From Microbacterium elymi (GTDB taxonomy: Bacteria > Actinomycetota > Actinomycetes > Actinomycetales > Microbacteriaceae): a DNA stretch of 64,000 nt. Where the stretch lies: contig NZ_CP091139.2 in assembly GCF_021582895.2 (NCBI RefSeq), positions 3,038,001 through 3,102,000 on the forward strand. The letters are read 5' to 3'. The position numbers were made by a program, and so were the translations under genes. Under the pieces are notes generated by a model. That model was not told the origin of the DNA. It made no database searches and saw only the letters and a program-made list of their open reading frames with translations. Numbering within the stretch: the first letter of the stretch is position 1; every line of letters begins with the position of its first letter. Below, in pieces: positions 19,064 through 27,629 of this stretch.

Positions 19064-20285
19064 GTGAGCGAGACCAGCACCTGGCCGGGGATGCAGTTCG
19101 GCATCTTCACGGTGAGCGACATCACCCAGGACCCCACCACGGGGCAGACTCCGAGCGAGGCCGAGCGCATCCAGGCGACCCTGACGATCGCCAAGCACGC
19201 CGAAGAGGTGGGGCTGGAGGTCTTCGCCATCGGCGAGCACCACAACCCGCCGTTCTGGTCATCCTCGCCCACCACGACGCTGGCCTACATCGCCGCGCAG
19301 ACGAAGAACCTCATCCTGTCGACCGCGACCACCCTGATCACCACCAACGATCCGGTGAAGATCGCCGAGGACTTCGCCGTGCTGCAGCACGTCTCCGGCG
19401 GCCGCGCCGATCTGATGCTCGGCCGCGGCAACACCGGTCCGGTCTACCCCTGGTTCGGCAAGGACATCCGCCAGGGGCTGGAACTGGCGATCGAGAACTA
19501 CGCGCTGCGACAAGCTGTGGCGCGAGGATGTCGTGGACTGGTCGGGCAAGTTCCGCACGCCGCTGCAGGGGTTCACCGCCACCCCGCGCCCGTTGGACGG
19601 CGTCGCGCCGTTCGTCTGGCACGGCTCCATCCGCACTCCCGAGATCGCCGAGCAGGCCGCCTACTACGGCGACGGCTTCTTCGCGAACAACATCTTCTGG
19701 CCGGCCGAGCACTACCAGCGCCTGATCGAGCTGTACCGCCAGCGGTGGGAGCACTACGGGCACGGGGCGCCCTCCACGGCCATCGTGGGGCTGGGCGGCC
19801 AGGCGTTCATGCGCAAGAACTCGCAGGACGCGGTGAACGAGTTCCGCCCCTACTTCGACAACGCCCCGGTCTACGGGCACGGCCCGTCGATGGAGGACTT
19901 CACGAAGATGACCCCGTTGACGGTCGGCTCGCCGCAGCAGGTCATCGACCGCTACGCGGGCATGCGCGACCTGTTCGGCGACTATCAGCGCCAGCTGTTC
20001 CTCGTGGACCACTCCGGCCTGCCGCTGAAGACGGTGCTCGAGCAGCTCGACCTGCTCGGCGGCGAAGTCGTGCCCGCGCTGCGTCGGGAGCTCGCGCAGA
20101 ACCGTCCGGCCGAGGTGCCGGATGCCCCCACCCACGCGTCTCTCGTGCAGGCGGCCTACGGCGACGGCCCGGTGCGCCAGCCGCGCCCGAACGCCAACCG
20201 CGGCGACAACGTCACCGGCGGCTCGCCGTATCAGGACAGCCCGGTTCCGGCCGGCGCCGCGTTCGGCCTGGGCGGTGCCCGATGA
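19064..20285 (+). CDS. CE1758-family FMN-dependent luciferase-like monooxygenase (one frameshift)
   Basis: TIM-barrel flavin monooxygenase of the bacterial luciferase superfamily, matching the CE1758 group by GIFTVSDITQDPTTGQTPSE, FAIGEHHNPPF, LILSTATTLITTNDPVKIAED and GRGNTGPVYPWFGKDIRQG. The frame breaks near 19510 (around GCGACAAGCTG) and continues LWREDVVDWSGKFRTPLQG. About 407 residues. I chose GTG 19064; ATG 19091 is possible. The stop overlaps the reductase gene (ATGA), which presumably supplies reduced FMN. The natural substrate of this family is not established. Confidence 0.9.
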
Positions 20286-20925
20286 GCGCGCGTCGCATCG
20301 CCGTGGTCTCGGCGGGGCTGTCCACCCCGTCGTCCACGCGCATGCTGGCCGACCGGCTGGCCGCCGCCACGGTGCAGCGCTGAGCACGCGCGAGGTCGAG
20401 GCATCCGTGGACACCTTCGAGCTGCGGGACTACGCGCACGCGATCACCGACAACATGCTCACCGGATTCGCCTCGGCGGAGCTGGAGTCGATGATCAACA
20501 CGGTCGTCTCGGCCGATGCGCTGATCGTGGTCACGCCGATCTTCACGACCAGCTATTCGGGCCTGTTCAAGTCGTTCGTCGACGTGATCGACAAGGACGC
20601 GCTGTCCGGGAGGCCCGTGCTCATCGGCGCGACCGCCGGCACCCCGCGCCATTCCCTGGCGATCGACTACGCCATCCGACCGCTGTTCGCCTACCTGCAC
20701 GCCGCCCCGGTCTCGACCGGGGTGTTCGCGGCCTCCGCCGACTGGGGCGGGACCGGCGATCAGGTCGCGCCGCTGCACGATCGGATCGAGAGGGGTGCGG
20801 TCGAACTGGCCGACGCGGTCGCCGGACGAGCGCCGGCCCGGGCGTCGGATCCGTTCGATCCGGAGACCTACCTGGGCGGGGGAAACTCGTTCGCGAAGCT
20901 GCTCGGCGGGATCCCCGAGGAGTAG
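20282..20925 (+). CDS. CE1759-family FMN reductase (one frameshift)
   Basis: Flavodoxin-fold NAD(P)H:FMN reductase, partner of the monooxygenase directly upstream. RRIAVVSAGLSTPSSTRMLAD forms the first strand and phosphate loop, and VVTPIFTTSYSGLFKSFVD is the flavin-contacting segment. The frame breaks near 20377, where CAGGCGCTGAGC appears to have lost one G and creates a false TGA. About 214 residues after repair. The pair CE1758/CE1759 is conserved in Corynebacterium and Microbacterium relatives. Confidence 0.88.
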
Positions 20926-20927
20926 CC

Positions 20928-21086
20928 TCAGCCCTCGAACCCGGCTTCGAACTCGTCGAGCTCGTCTTCGACCTCGATGCGCTCGTCGGGGTCGAGCGTG
21001 GCGGGCGGAGGATCGAATTCCGCCTCGTCCTCCAGCGGGACCTCCCGCTCGTCGTCCGAGGTGACGGGGATGTCGTCGTCGTCCAT
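20928..21086 (-). CDS. Highly acidic 52-residue protein
   Basis: A short gene with start MDDDDIPVTSDD and end DEFEAGFEG; about half the residues are Asp or Glu and only two are basic. It has a strong AAGGAG ribosome binding site 7 nt before the ATG, which is the main reason to call it. The gene follows a DUF5302 gene on the same strand after 44 nt, so the two are likely co-transcribed. It is convergent with the FMN reductase, whose stop is two bases away. No function is known to me; the composition suggests an intrinsically disordered protein. Confidence 0.65.
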   Translation of the reverse strand: MDDDDIPVTSDDEREVPLEDEAEFDPPPATLDPDERIEVEDELDEFEAGFEG

Positions 21087-21130
21087 TTCGCGCTCCTTGG
21101 CCGTGCGGATCAGGACTGTGGCAGCGCGGA

Positions 21131-21315
21131 TCAGCCGCTCTTGCGGCGGAACTCGCGCTTGTGGCCGGCGCGCCCGTGCGGCTCCTGCACAGCACCCTGG
21201 CCATCCAGGTGGGCCGCGCCGTTCTGCGCTGCGCGTTCTTCTTGTCGAGCGCCTCGCGGAACTTGCGCTTCACGTCATCGGATGCGGCACCGGCCGCGGT
21301 GTCGTCGTCGCTCAT
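21131..21315 (-). CDS. DUF5302 small protein (one frameshift)
   Basis: About 61 residues: MSDDDTAAGAASDDVKRKF, FREALDKKNAQ, and after the break HGRAGHKREFRRKSG, which matches the conserved C-terminal FRRKSG of DUF5302 proteins. The frame breaks near 21225, where one base is missing in CAGCGCAGAACGGC. A TATCGT box 6 nt before the ATG suggests leaderless transcription. Function unknown; found across Actinobacteria as a tiny basic/acidic protein. Confidence 0.75.
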
Positions 21316-21321
21316 GTCTCC

Positions 21322-21327
21322 ACGATA
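21322..21327 (-). promoter_or_regulatory. -10 box TATCGT, leaderless promoter of the DUF5302 gene
   Basis: Minus-strand TATCGT, GGAGAC, ATG. Confidence 0.55.
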
Positions 21328-21439
21328 GGCCAGCCACGACATCCTGGCCACAGCACGTGCCCGAGGGGATTCCCGGGTTCCCCTGGTAGGCTCGTGAAGG
21401 CTGCCTTCGGGCATCCGCTCAAGTGAATACTGAGCTCCT

Positions 21440-21535
21440 GGAGCAGGCCGGCAGGAAGCTGGTCCCCTGTGGTGGGTTCCTCTCCGTGCGGAGGGTGATC
21501 TTCTACTGGTGGCCAGCGCAAGCGGTCCACGTGAC
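21440..21535 (+). ncRNA. Structured pnp leader, probable Actino-pnp RNA element
   Basis: The 320-bp gap before pnp holds no gene. Within it GCTGG (21458-21462) pairs with CCAGC (21513-21517), enclosing CTCC-GTGC-GGAG and further G/C arms. Position and multi-stem shape match the Actino-pnp motif known from 5' UTRs of actinobacterial exoribonuclease genes. By analogy it may mediate autoregulation of PNPase. Boundaries are approximate. Confidence 0.6.
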
Positions 21536-21635
21536 GGCGACGCCGTCGCGCGCTCATATCTGTCTGTTCCTGCTCCTTCGCACGACCTCGCCCGCGATAC
21601 GCGCGGACGAGTCTGAACGAAGAAGGAGTGACCTC

Positions 21636-23908
21636 TTGGAAGGTCCTGAAATCACCGCCGCCGAGGCCGTTCTCGATAACGGCCGCTTCGGCACCCGCAC
21701 CGTCCGGTTCGAGACCGGACGCCTCGCCCAGCAGGCACAGGGCTCTGTCGCCGCCTACCTGGACGAAGAGACCATGCTGCTGTCGGCCACCAGTGCGGGC
21801 AAGCACCCGCGCGAAGGGTTCGACTTCTTCCCGCTGACGGTCGACGTCGAAGAGCGCTCTTACGCCGCCGGCAAGATCCCCGGCTCGTTCTTCCGCCGCG
21901 AGGGTCGTCCCTCCACCGACGCCATCCTGGTGTGCCGTCTGATCGACCGCCCGCTGCGCCCTTCGTTCGTGGAGGGTCTGCGCAACGAGGTCCAGATCGT
22001 CATCACGGTGCTCTCGATCGCGCCCGGCGAGTTCTACGACGCGCTGGCGATCAACGCCGCCTCGGCGTCGACGCAGATCTCCGGACTGCCGTTCTCGGGC
22101 CCGATCGCCGGTGTCCGCCTCGCGCTGATCCCCGGTCACGGCCAGCACGAGGACCAGTGGGTCGCCTTCCCGAACGCGAAGCTGCTCGAAGAAGCAGTCT
22201 TCGACCTGGTCGTTGCCGGTCGTGTGCTCGATGACGGCGACGTCGCGATCATGATGGTCGAGGCCGAGGCCACCGAGCACAGCTGGAACCTCATCAAGAG
22301 CGGCGCCACCAAGCCCTCTGAAGAGGTCGTCGCCGGCGGACTCGAGGCGGCCAAGCCGTTCATCAAGCAGCTCGTCCAGGCACAGGCCGAGATGGCGGCG
22401 CACTCCTCGAAGGAGATCGGCGTCTACCCGGTCTTCCTGCCGTACTCGCAGGGCACGTACGACTTCGTCGCACAGCGCGCCTACGACGAGCTGGCCGGTG
22501 TCTACCAGATCGCCGACAAGGTCGAGCGTCAGAACGCGGATGACGCGCTCAAGGACCGCGTGAAGGCCGAACTGACGGCCGCCGTGGCCGCGGGCGAGCT
22601 GCCGAGGTCGCTGCGACCGAGTTCTCCGGGGCGTACAAGGCGGTCACGAAGAAGATCGTGCGCGGACGCATCCTGTCCGAGGGCGTGCGCATCGACGGTC
22701 GCGGCCTGGCCGACATCCGTCCGCTGGATGCCGAGGTCCAGGTCATCCCGCGTGTGCACGGCTCGGCCATCTTCCAGCGCGGCGAGACCCAGATCCTGGG
22801 TGTGACCACGCTGAACATGCTGAAGATGGAGCAGCAGATCGACTCGCTGTCGCCGGTCACGCACAAGCGGTACCTGCACCACTACAACTTCCCGCCCTAC
22901 TCGACCGGTGAGACCGGCCGGGTCGGCAGCCCCAAGCGTCGCGAGATCGGCCACGGGTACCTGGCCGAGCGCGCTCTCGTGCCGGTGCTGCCGGGACGCG
23001 AGGAGTTCCCGTACGCGATCCGTCAGGTCTCCGAGGCGCTGAGCTCGAACGGCTCGACGTCGATGGGATCGGTGTGCGCGTCCACCCTCTCGCTGCTGAA
23101 CGCCGGTGTGCCGCTGCGCGCCCCGGTCGCCGGCATCGCGATGGGCCTGGTCTCGGACACCGTCGACGGCCAGACCCGCTACGCGGCGCTGACCGACATC
23201 CTGGGAGCCGAGGACGCCCTCGGCGACATGGACTTCAAGGTCGCCGGCACCAGCGAGTTCGTCACCGCCATCCAGCTGGACACGAAGCTCGACGGCATCC
23301 CGTCGTCGGTGCTCTCGGCCGCGCTGAAGCAGGCGCACGACGCCCGTCTGACGATCCTGAACGTCCTGAACGCCGCGATCGATGCTCCGGACGAGATGGC
23401 GCCGACCGCGCCGCGCGTGATCAGCGTGCAGATCCCGGTCGACAAGATCGGCGAGCTGATCGGCCCGAAGGGCAAGACGATCAACTCGATCCAGGACGAG
23501 ACCGGTGCGACCATCTCCATCGAGGAGGACGGCACCGTCTACATCGGCGCCGTCGACGGTCCGTCGGCCGAGGCTGCTCGCGCCCAGGTGAACGCGATCG
23601 CGAACCCGACGAATCCTGAGGTCGGGGAGCAGTTCCTCGGCACGGTCGTCAAGCTTGCGACATTCGGTGCGTTCATCTCACTGCTGCCCGGCAAGGATGG
23701 CCTGCTGCATGTCAGCGAGGTCCGCAAGATCAACGGCGGCAAGCGGGTGGACAACGTGGAGGACGTCCTGGGCGTCGGCCAGAAGCTGCTCGTGCGCATC
23801 ACGAAGGTCGACGACCGCGGCAAGCTGTCGCTGGAGCCGGTCCTCGAGGAGGCGGCCGAGCAGGATGCCGTCGCCGACGCGCCCGCGGAGGCCCCGGTCG
23901 AGGGCTGA
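21636..23908 (+). CDS. pnp: Polyribonucleotide nucleotidyltransferase (one frameshift)
   Basis: Phosphorolytic 3'-5' exoribonuclease of RNA turnover. Two RNase PH domains are followed by KH ([20 protein letters not shown]) and S1 ([20 protein letters not shown]) domains. TTG 21636, coding [12 protein letters not shown], has AAGGAG upstream and matches the family start. The frame breaks near 22604, where CTGCCGGAGG has lost one G; repaired it reads [16 protein letters not shown]. About 757 residues. The long folded leader suggests autoregulation. Confidence 0.96.
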
Positions 23909-23921
23909 GCGCCTCCGACTC

Positions 23922-23955
23922 CGGATGCCCGTCCCCGCAAGGGGGCGGGCATCCG
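23922..23955 (+). terminator. Terminator of pnp
   Basis: CGGATGCCCGTCCCC pairs with GGGGGCGGGCATCCG around GCAA. A third terminator built on an inverted CGGATGCC pair. Confidence 0.8.
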
Positions 23956-24097
23956 TCGTCCACCGGCGGATTCGTCCCCCGAACAGGGGACAGTCCGCAC
24001 AGCATCCCCAAAAGAGTTACCGAATGTTTACGGAATGGCCACCCCAAGACAGGGGAGTGTCACACATCTGACCTACTCTCTAAGTAAGCGCCGGGGG

Positions 24098-24135
24098 CGC
24101 GAATCCCAGTGGTCGCGAATCCCGGCTGATTCGCG
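24098..24135 (+). promoter_or_regulatory. Hairpin and direct repeat before the aldo/keto reductase start
   Basis: CGCGAATCCC occurs at 24098-24107 and 24114-24123, and the second copy forms an inverted pair CGCGAATC/GATTCGCG ending at 24135, directly before the GAGGGGG ribosome binding site. A TACTCT box lies upstream at about 24074. The hairpin could block translation or bind a dimeric regulator. Confidence 0.45.
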
Positions 24136-24146
24136 AGGGGGTGAGC

Positions 24147-25212
24147 ATGGCAGCCGCGGGCGACGGTCCGGTCACACGGACGAGCGAGGGGCATCGGCGC
24201 ACGGTGGCGCCGGTCACGCCCGCTCCCCCCGTCCTGCGCGCGCCGCCGCATCCGTCGGCGCCGATCCCGGTGCAGGGCGAGCCCATCGGGGCACAGGTGC
24301 GCGTGACCCTCGGCGAGACCGGGATGACGGTGTTCCCGCTCATGCTGGGCGGCGCCGAGTTCGGCTGGAACGTCGACCTGGAATCCAGCCACGAGATCCT
24401 GGACGCCTACCTGCAAGCTGGGCGGCAACGTGCTGCACACCTCCGACAGCTTCGCCGGCGGGCGCAGCGAGCACATCATCGGCGAGTGGCTGCGCACCCG
24501 CGGGGTCCGCGACGAGGTCGTGCTGGCGATCCGGGTGGGAGCGCATCCGGACAACCCGGGACTCGATCCGGTGAACCTCGTGCGGGCGGTCGAGGCATCC
24601 CTCACCCGCCTGGGCACCGATCACATCGACGTGCTGTACCTGAACGCCTCGGACGGCGTCGCCACGGTCGAAGACACGCTCGCGACCGCCGAATGGCTGG
24701 TCGAGTCCGGCAAGGCGCGCAGCGTCGGCGCGTTCGGCTTCAGTGCCGAGCAGCTCGTCGAGGCGCGCATCCTCGCCTCGGCCGGGTACCCGCGTCTGAC
24801 GGTGCTCGACGTGCCGTTCAACCTGCTGCGCCGGAGCGACTTCAGCGGCGATCTGCGGCTGGTCGCGGGTGCGCAGAACATGGCGGTCACCCCGTCGCAC
24901 GCGCTCGAGCATGGCTACCTGGCGGGTCGGCATCGCTCTCGCGCCCAGGCCGGACGCTCGGTGCGCGGCGTGCAGCTGGCCGGCAGCATGAATCGCCGCG
25001 GCACCCGCACGCTGCGCGCGCTGGACGCCATCGGCACCGAACTCGGTGTGCCGCCGGCCGCAGTGGCCGTGGGCTGGCTGCTGGCCCAGCCGACCGTCGT
25101 CGCGCCGATCGTGAACGCGTTCGCGCCGGCCCACGTCGAAGAGCTCGTGCAGGGCGTCGGCGTGCGGCTCAGCCGCGCGCACCTGGCCGAGATCGCCCGC
25201 GCATCCGACTGA
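24147..25212 (+). CDS. Aldo/keto reductase family protein (one frameshift)
   Basis: TIM-barrel NADPH-dependent oxidoreductase of the YgfS/YajO-like, longer AKR type. LMLGGAEFGWNVD is the start of the barrel, SDSFAGGRSEHIIGEWL carries part of the active-site region, and DHIDVLYLNASDG the next strand. The canonical catalytic Tyr is not obvious in the SDSFAGG segment, so activity is uncertain. The frame breaks at 24415-24416 (GCAGCTG read GCAAGCTG); repaired it reads DAYLQLGGNVLHTSD. Start ATG 24147 or GTG 24141. The N-terminal ~50 residues are a Pro-rich extension. Confidence 0.85.
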
Positions 25213-25251
25213 ACATCCCCGCCGTCCGGGTCCGGCATCCGATTCGTCGCA

Positions 25252-25257
25252 TAGGCT
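25252..25257 (+). promoter_or_regulatory. -10 box TAGGCT of the histidine phosphatase gene
   Basis: TAGGCT about 50 nt upstream; the leader contains the hairpin CGGGCC-ttc-GGGCCCG and an AAGAAGGA site. Confidence 0.45.
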
Positions 25258-25306
25258 GGAGGCGGGCCTTCGGGCCCGACAACCTCCGCCGATGAAGAAG
25301 GACGTC

Positions 25307-25908
25307 GTGACGCATTACATCTATCTCGTGCGGCACGGTGAGCATCAGGATGCCGAGCAGGGCGTGGCGGACGGGCCGCTGTCTGCGCGCGGACGGCGAC
25401 AGGCCGAGGCGCTGGCCGACCGGCTCTCGGGCTGCCGCTCTCGGCCGTCTGGCACTCGCCGCTTGAGCGCGCGGCCGAGACCGCCCGGGCCGTCGCCGAC
25501 CGCCTGCCCTCCGTCGACCCGCAGCCGTCCGCGCTGCTGTTCGACTGCGTGCCCACCGGCATGACAGATGAGACCCCGGCCGTGTACGAGCCGTTCTTCG
25601 GCTCGGTCACCGAGGCCGAGATCGATGCCGGCCGGGCCCAGATGAATGACGCCGTCAACGCTTTCCTGGTGCGCAAGCCCGGCGAGGTGCACGAGCTGCT
25701 GATCACCCACAACTTCGTCATCAGCTGGTTCGTGCGCGAAGTGCTGCAGATGCCGGAGTGGCGCTGGATGACTCTGAACCAGGCGCACTGCGGCCTCACC
25801 GTCATCGCGCAGAAGAACGGCCGCCCGTGGAGCCTGGTCACGCTCAACGACCTCGGGCACCTGCCGTTCGAACTGCAGACCGGCCTGCCCGAGCCGCTCC
25901 CGGTCTAG
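25307..25908 (+). CDS. Histidine phosphatase family protein (one frameshift)
   Basis: Phosphoglycerate-mutase-like phosphatase with the LVRHGEHQD motif at residues 7-15 (phospho-acceptor His10) and the second His in LLITHNFVISW. About 200 residues. GTG 25307 is preferred over ATG 25292 because GAAGGA lies 4 nt upstream and the family starts close to the RHG strand. The frame breaks near 25430, where TCGGG has lost a base; it resumes LPLSAVWHSPLERAAETA. Substrate unknown. Confidence 0.87.
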
Positions 25909-25912
25909 GGCC

Positions 25913-26383
25913 TCAGGGCTCGAGCCGCTTCCCGTACCACCGGGTCGCGTTCGCGTTGTCGTTGTACGGCTCGATCGGCACGAACCCGGATGCCGCGTAC
26001 AGGCCGCCGGCCGCCTCCAGGGTGTGATGGGTGTCCAGCACGAGCCCAGCGGCACCCCACTCGCGGGCGCGCCGCTCCAGCTCGTTAAGCAGCAACCGGC
26101 CCCAGCCGCGTCCGCGGGTCGACGGCTGGAGGAAGAGGTGCTTGACCTCGTAGCGCACGCCCGCCTCACCGTCCGGCAGGCGGCGGATCCCGCCGCACCC
26201 CACCGGCGCCTCCTGATCGTCGCGCAGCACGAGGAACACCCCGGCAGGCGGGTCGAACATCGCTCGCGGCGGATGCGCCGGCGTGTAGGTGCCGGGGAAG
26301 GATGCGGCCCGCATGGCGACGTATTCGTCGAGCAGCGCACGGGCGGTCGGATCGTCGACGGGTGTGGGGGACAGCGACACCAT
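25913..26383 (-). CDS. GNAT-family N-acetyltransferase
   Basis: 157 residues, intact. The acetyl-CoA binding loop is seen as STRGRGWGRLLLNELE, preceded by the strand VRYEVKHLFLQP. I start at ATG 26383 because TACGCT lies 6 nt upstream; an upstream ATG at 26446 would overlap the dapB promoter. Substrate unknown. Divergent from dapB. Confidence 0.85.
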   Translation of the reverse strand: MVSLSPTPVDDPTARALLDEYVAMRAASFPGTYTPAHPPRAMFDPPAGVFLVLRDDQEAPVGCGGIRRLPDGEAGVRYEVKHLFLQPSTRGRGWGRLLLNELERRAREWGAAGLVLDTHHTLEAAGGLYAASGFVPIEPYNDNANATRWYGKRLEP

Positions 26384-26389
26384 GAGTCG

Positions 26390-26395
26390 AGCGTA
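26390..26395 (-). promoter_or_regulatory. -10 box TACGCT, leaderless promoter of the GNAT gene
   Basis: Minus-strand TACGCT, six bases, ATG. Confidence 0.55.
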
Positions 26396-26424
26396 CCTGC
26401 GCGTCTTCCCACCGCCCCGCACCG

Positions 26425-26430
26425 TAGGCT
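26425..26430 (+). promoter_or_regulatory. -10 box TAGGCT, leaderless promoter of dapB
   Basis: TAGGCT, GGAGCC, ATG 26437. Confidence 0.6.
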
Positions 26431-26436
26431 GGAGCC

Positions 26437-27180
26437 ATGACGACACGCGTGGCCATCGTGGGGGGCACCGGCAAGCTCGGCGGCATCATCCGCGCGGTCG
26501 TGGAGGACGAGCCGGGATTCTCCGTGCACGCGGCGCTGTCCTCGCGCGACGACCTCGCGCAGATCGAGGGCGCCGATCTGGTGGTGGACGCCTCCACTCC
26601 GGCGGTGTCGATCGACGTGGTGCGGGCCGCCACCGAACGCGGCATCAACATCCTGGTCGGCACCTCGGGCTGGTCGACCGAGCGCATCGCACTGGTGCGC
26701 CCCCTGGTGGAAGCCTCCGGGACGGGGGCGGTGTTCGTCCCGAACTTCTCCCTCGGGTCCGTGCTGGGCTCCGCACTCGCCGCCGCGGCGGCGCCGTTCT
26801 TCCCCTCGGTCGAGATCGTCGAGGCCCACCGCGACACCAAGGTCGACTCGCCGAGCGGAACCGCGGTGCGCACGGCCGAGCTGGTCGCCGCCGCCCGCAC
26901 CGAACAGGGTCCGGTGCTGGCCCCGCACGTCGATCAGCGCGCGCGCGGTCAGCAGGTCGCCTCCGTCCCCGTGCACTCGCTGCGCCGGCCCGGGGTGATC
27001 GCCCGGCAGGAGGTCGTGCTCTCCGGGGCCGGCGAGTCGCTCACCATCGTGCACGACACGGTCGAGCCGGCCGCCGCCTATACGCCCGGCATCCGGCTCG
27101 CGCTTCGGCATGCCGCCGACGCGCACGGCGTGATCGTCGGGCTGGACAGCTTTCTGGACATCGGCCTGCGCGGCGCATGA
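26437..27180 (+). CDS. dapB: 4-hydroxy-tetrahydrodipicolinate reductase
   Basis: Second step of the diaminopimelate/lysine pathway, reducing the DapA product with NAD(P)H. VAIVGGTGKLGG is the Rossmann loop (residues 5-16), and EAHRDTKVDSPSGTA (129-143) carries the catalytic His131 and Lys135 and the substrate loop. 247 residues, frame intact. Its 3' end overlaps a small TPR protein gene by 4 nt. dapA is 5 kb downstream and dapF 18 kb further, all on the same strand but in separate units. Confidence 0.96.
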   Translation: MTTRVAIVGGTGKLGGIIRAVVEDEPGFSVHAALSSRDDLAQIEGADLVVDASTPAVSIDVVRAATERGINILVGTSGWSTERIALVRPLVEASGTGAVFVPNFSLGSVLGSALAAAAAPFFPSVEIVEAHRDTKVDSPSGTAVRTAELVAAARTEQGPVLAPHVDQRARGQQVASVPVHSLRRPGVIARQEVVLSGAGESLTIVHDTVEPAAAYTPGIRLALRHAADAHGVIVGLDSFLDIGLRGA

Positions 27181-27629
27181 AGACCCGCATCTCGGTCGCG
27201 CTGATCGCGGCCGTCCTGGTCGTCTACTTCGTCGTGATCGCCCGGTGGGCCTGGGCGCTGCTGACCAGCGGCACAGTCGTCGCGATCGTGATGGGCGCGG
27301 CACTGGTGGTGTTCCCGCTCGTGGCCGCCTGGGCGATCGGGCGGGAGCTGTGGTTCGGGGTGCGCGCCGAACGGGTCGGGCTGCGTCTTCAGGCCGAAGG
27401 CGGCATGCCGGCCGACGAGGTCGCCGTCCACCCCAGCGGACGACCGGTCCGCGCCGAGGCCGAGGCACTGTTCCCGCGATTCCGCGAGGACGTGCGGGCG
27501 CATCCGGACGACTGGCGCGCCTGGTATCGGCTCGGGCTCGCCTACGACGCGGCCGGCGACCGCCGGCGTGCCCGGTCGGCGATCCGTCAGTCGCTGCGGC
27601 TCGAGGCCGCGGACCGCTCCGCGTCCTGA
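27177..27629 (+). CDS. Membrane-anchored single-TPR protein
   Basis: 150 residues: two hydrophobic helices at about 7-25 and 31-52, then a basic linker and a C-terminal helical pair with TPR-like spacing (WRAWYRLGLAYDAAGDRRRARSA). ATGA overlap with dapB indicates coupling. Conserved in Microbacteriaceae downstream of dapB to my recollection; function unknown. Its last 43 bp overlap tail-to-tail with the epimerase gene on the other strand. Confidence 0.8.
   Translation: MKTRISVALIAAVLVVYFVVIARWAWALLTSGTVVAIVMGAALVVFPLVAAWAIGRELWFGVRAERVGLRLQAEGGMPADEVAVHPSGRPVRAEAEALFPRFREDVRAHPDDWRAWYRLGLAYDAAGDRRRARSAIRQSLRLEAADRSAS

Noticed and set aside
24001..24095. c-di-AMP (ydaO) riboswitch before the aldo/keto reductase
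   Set aside because: Repeated CGCGAATCCC gave a superficial resemblance, but the conserved aptamer elements are absent.
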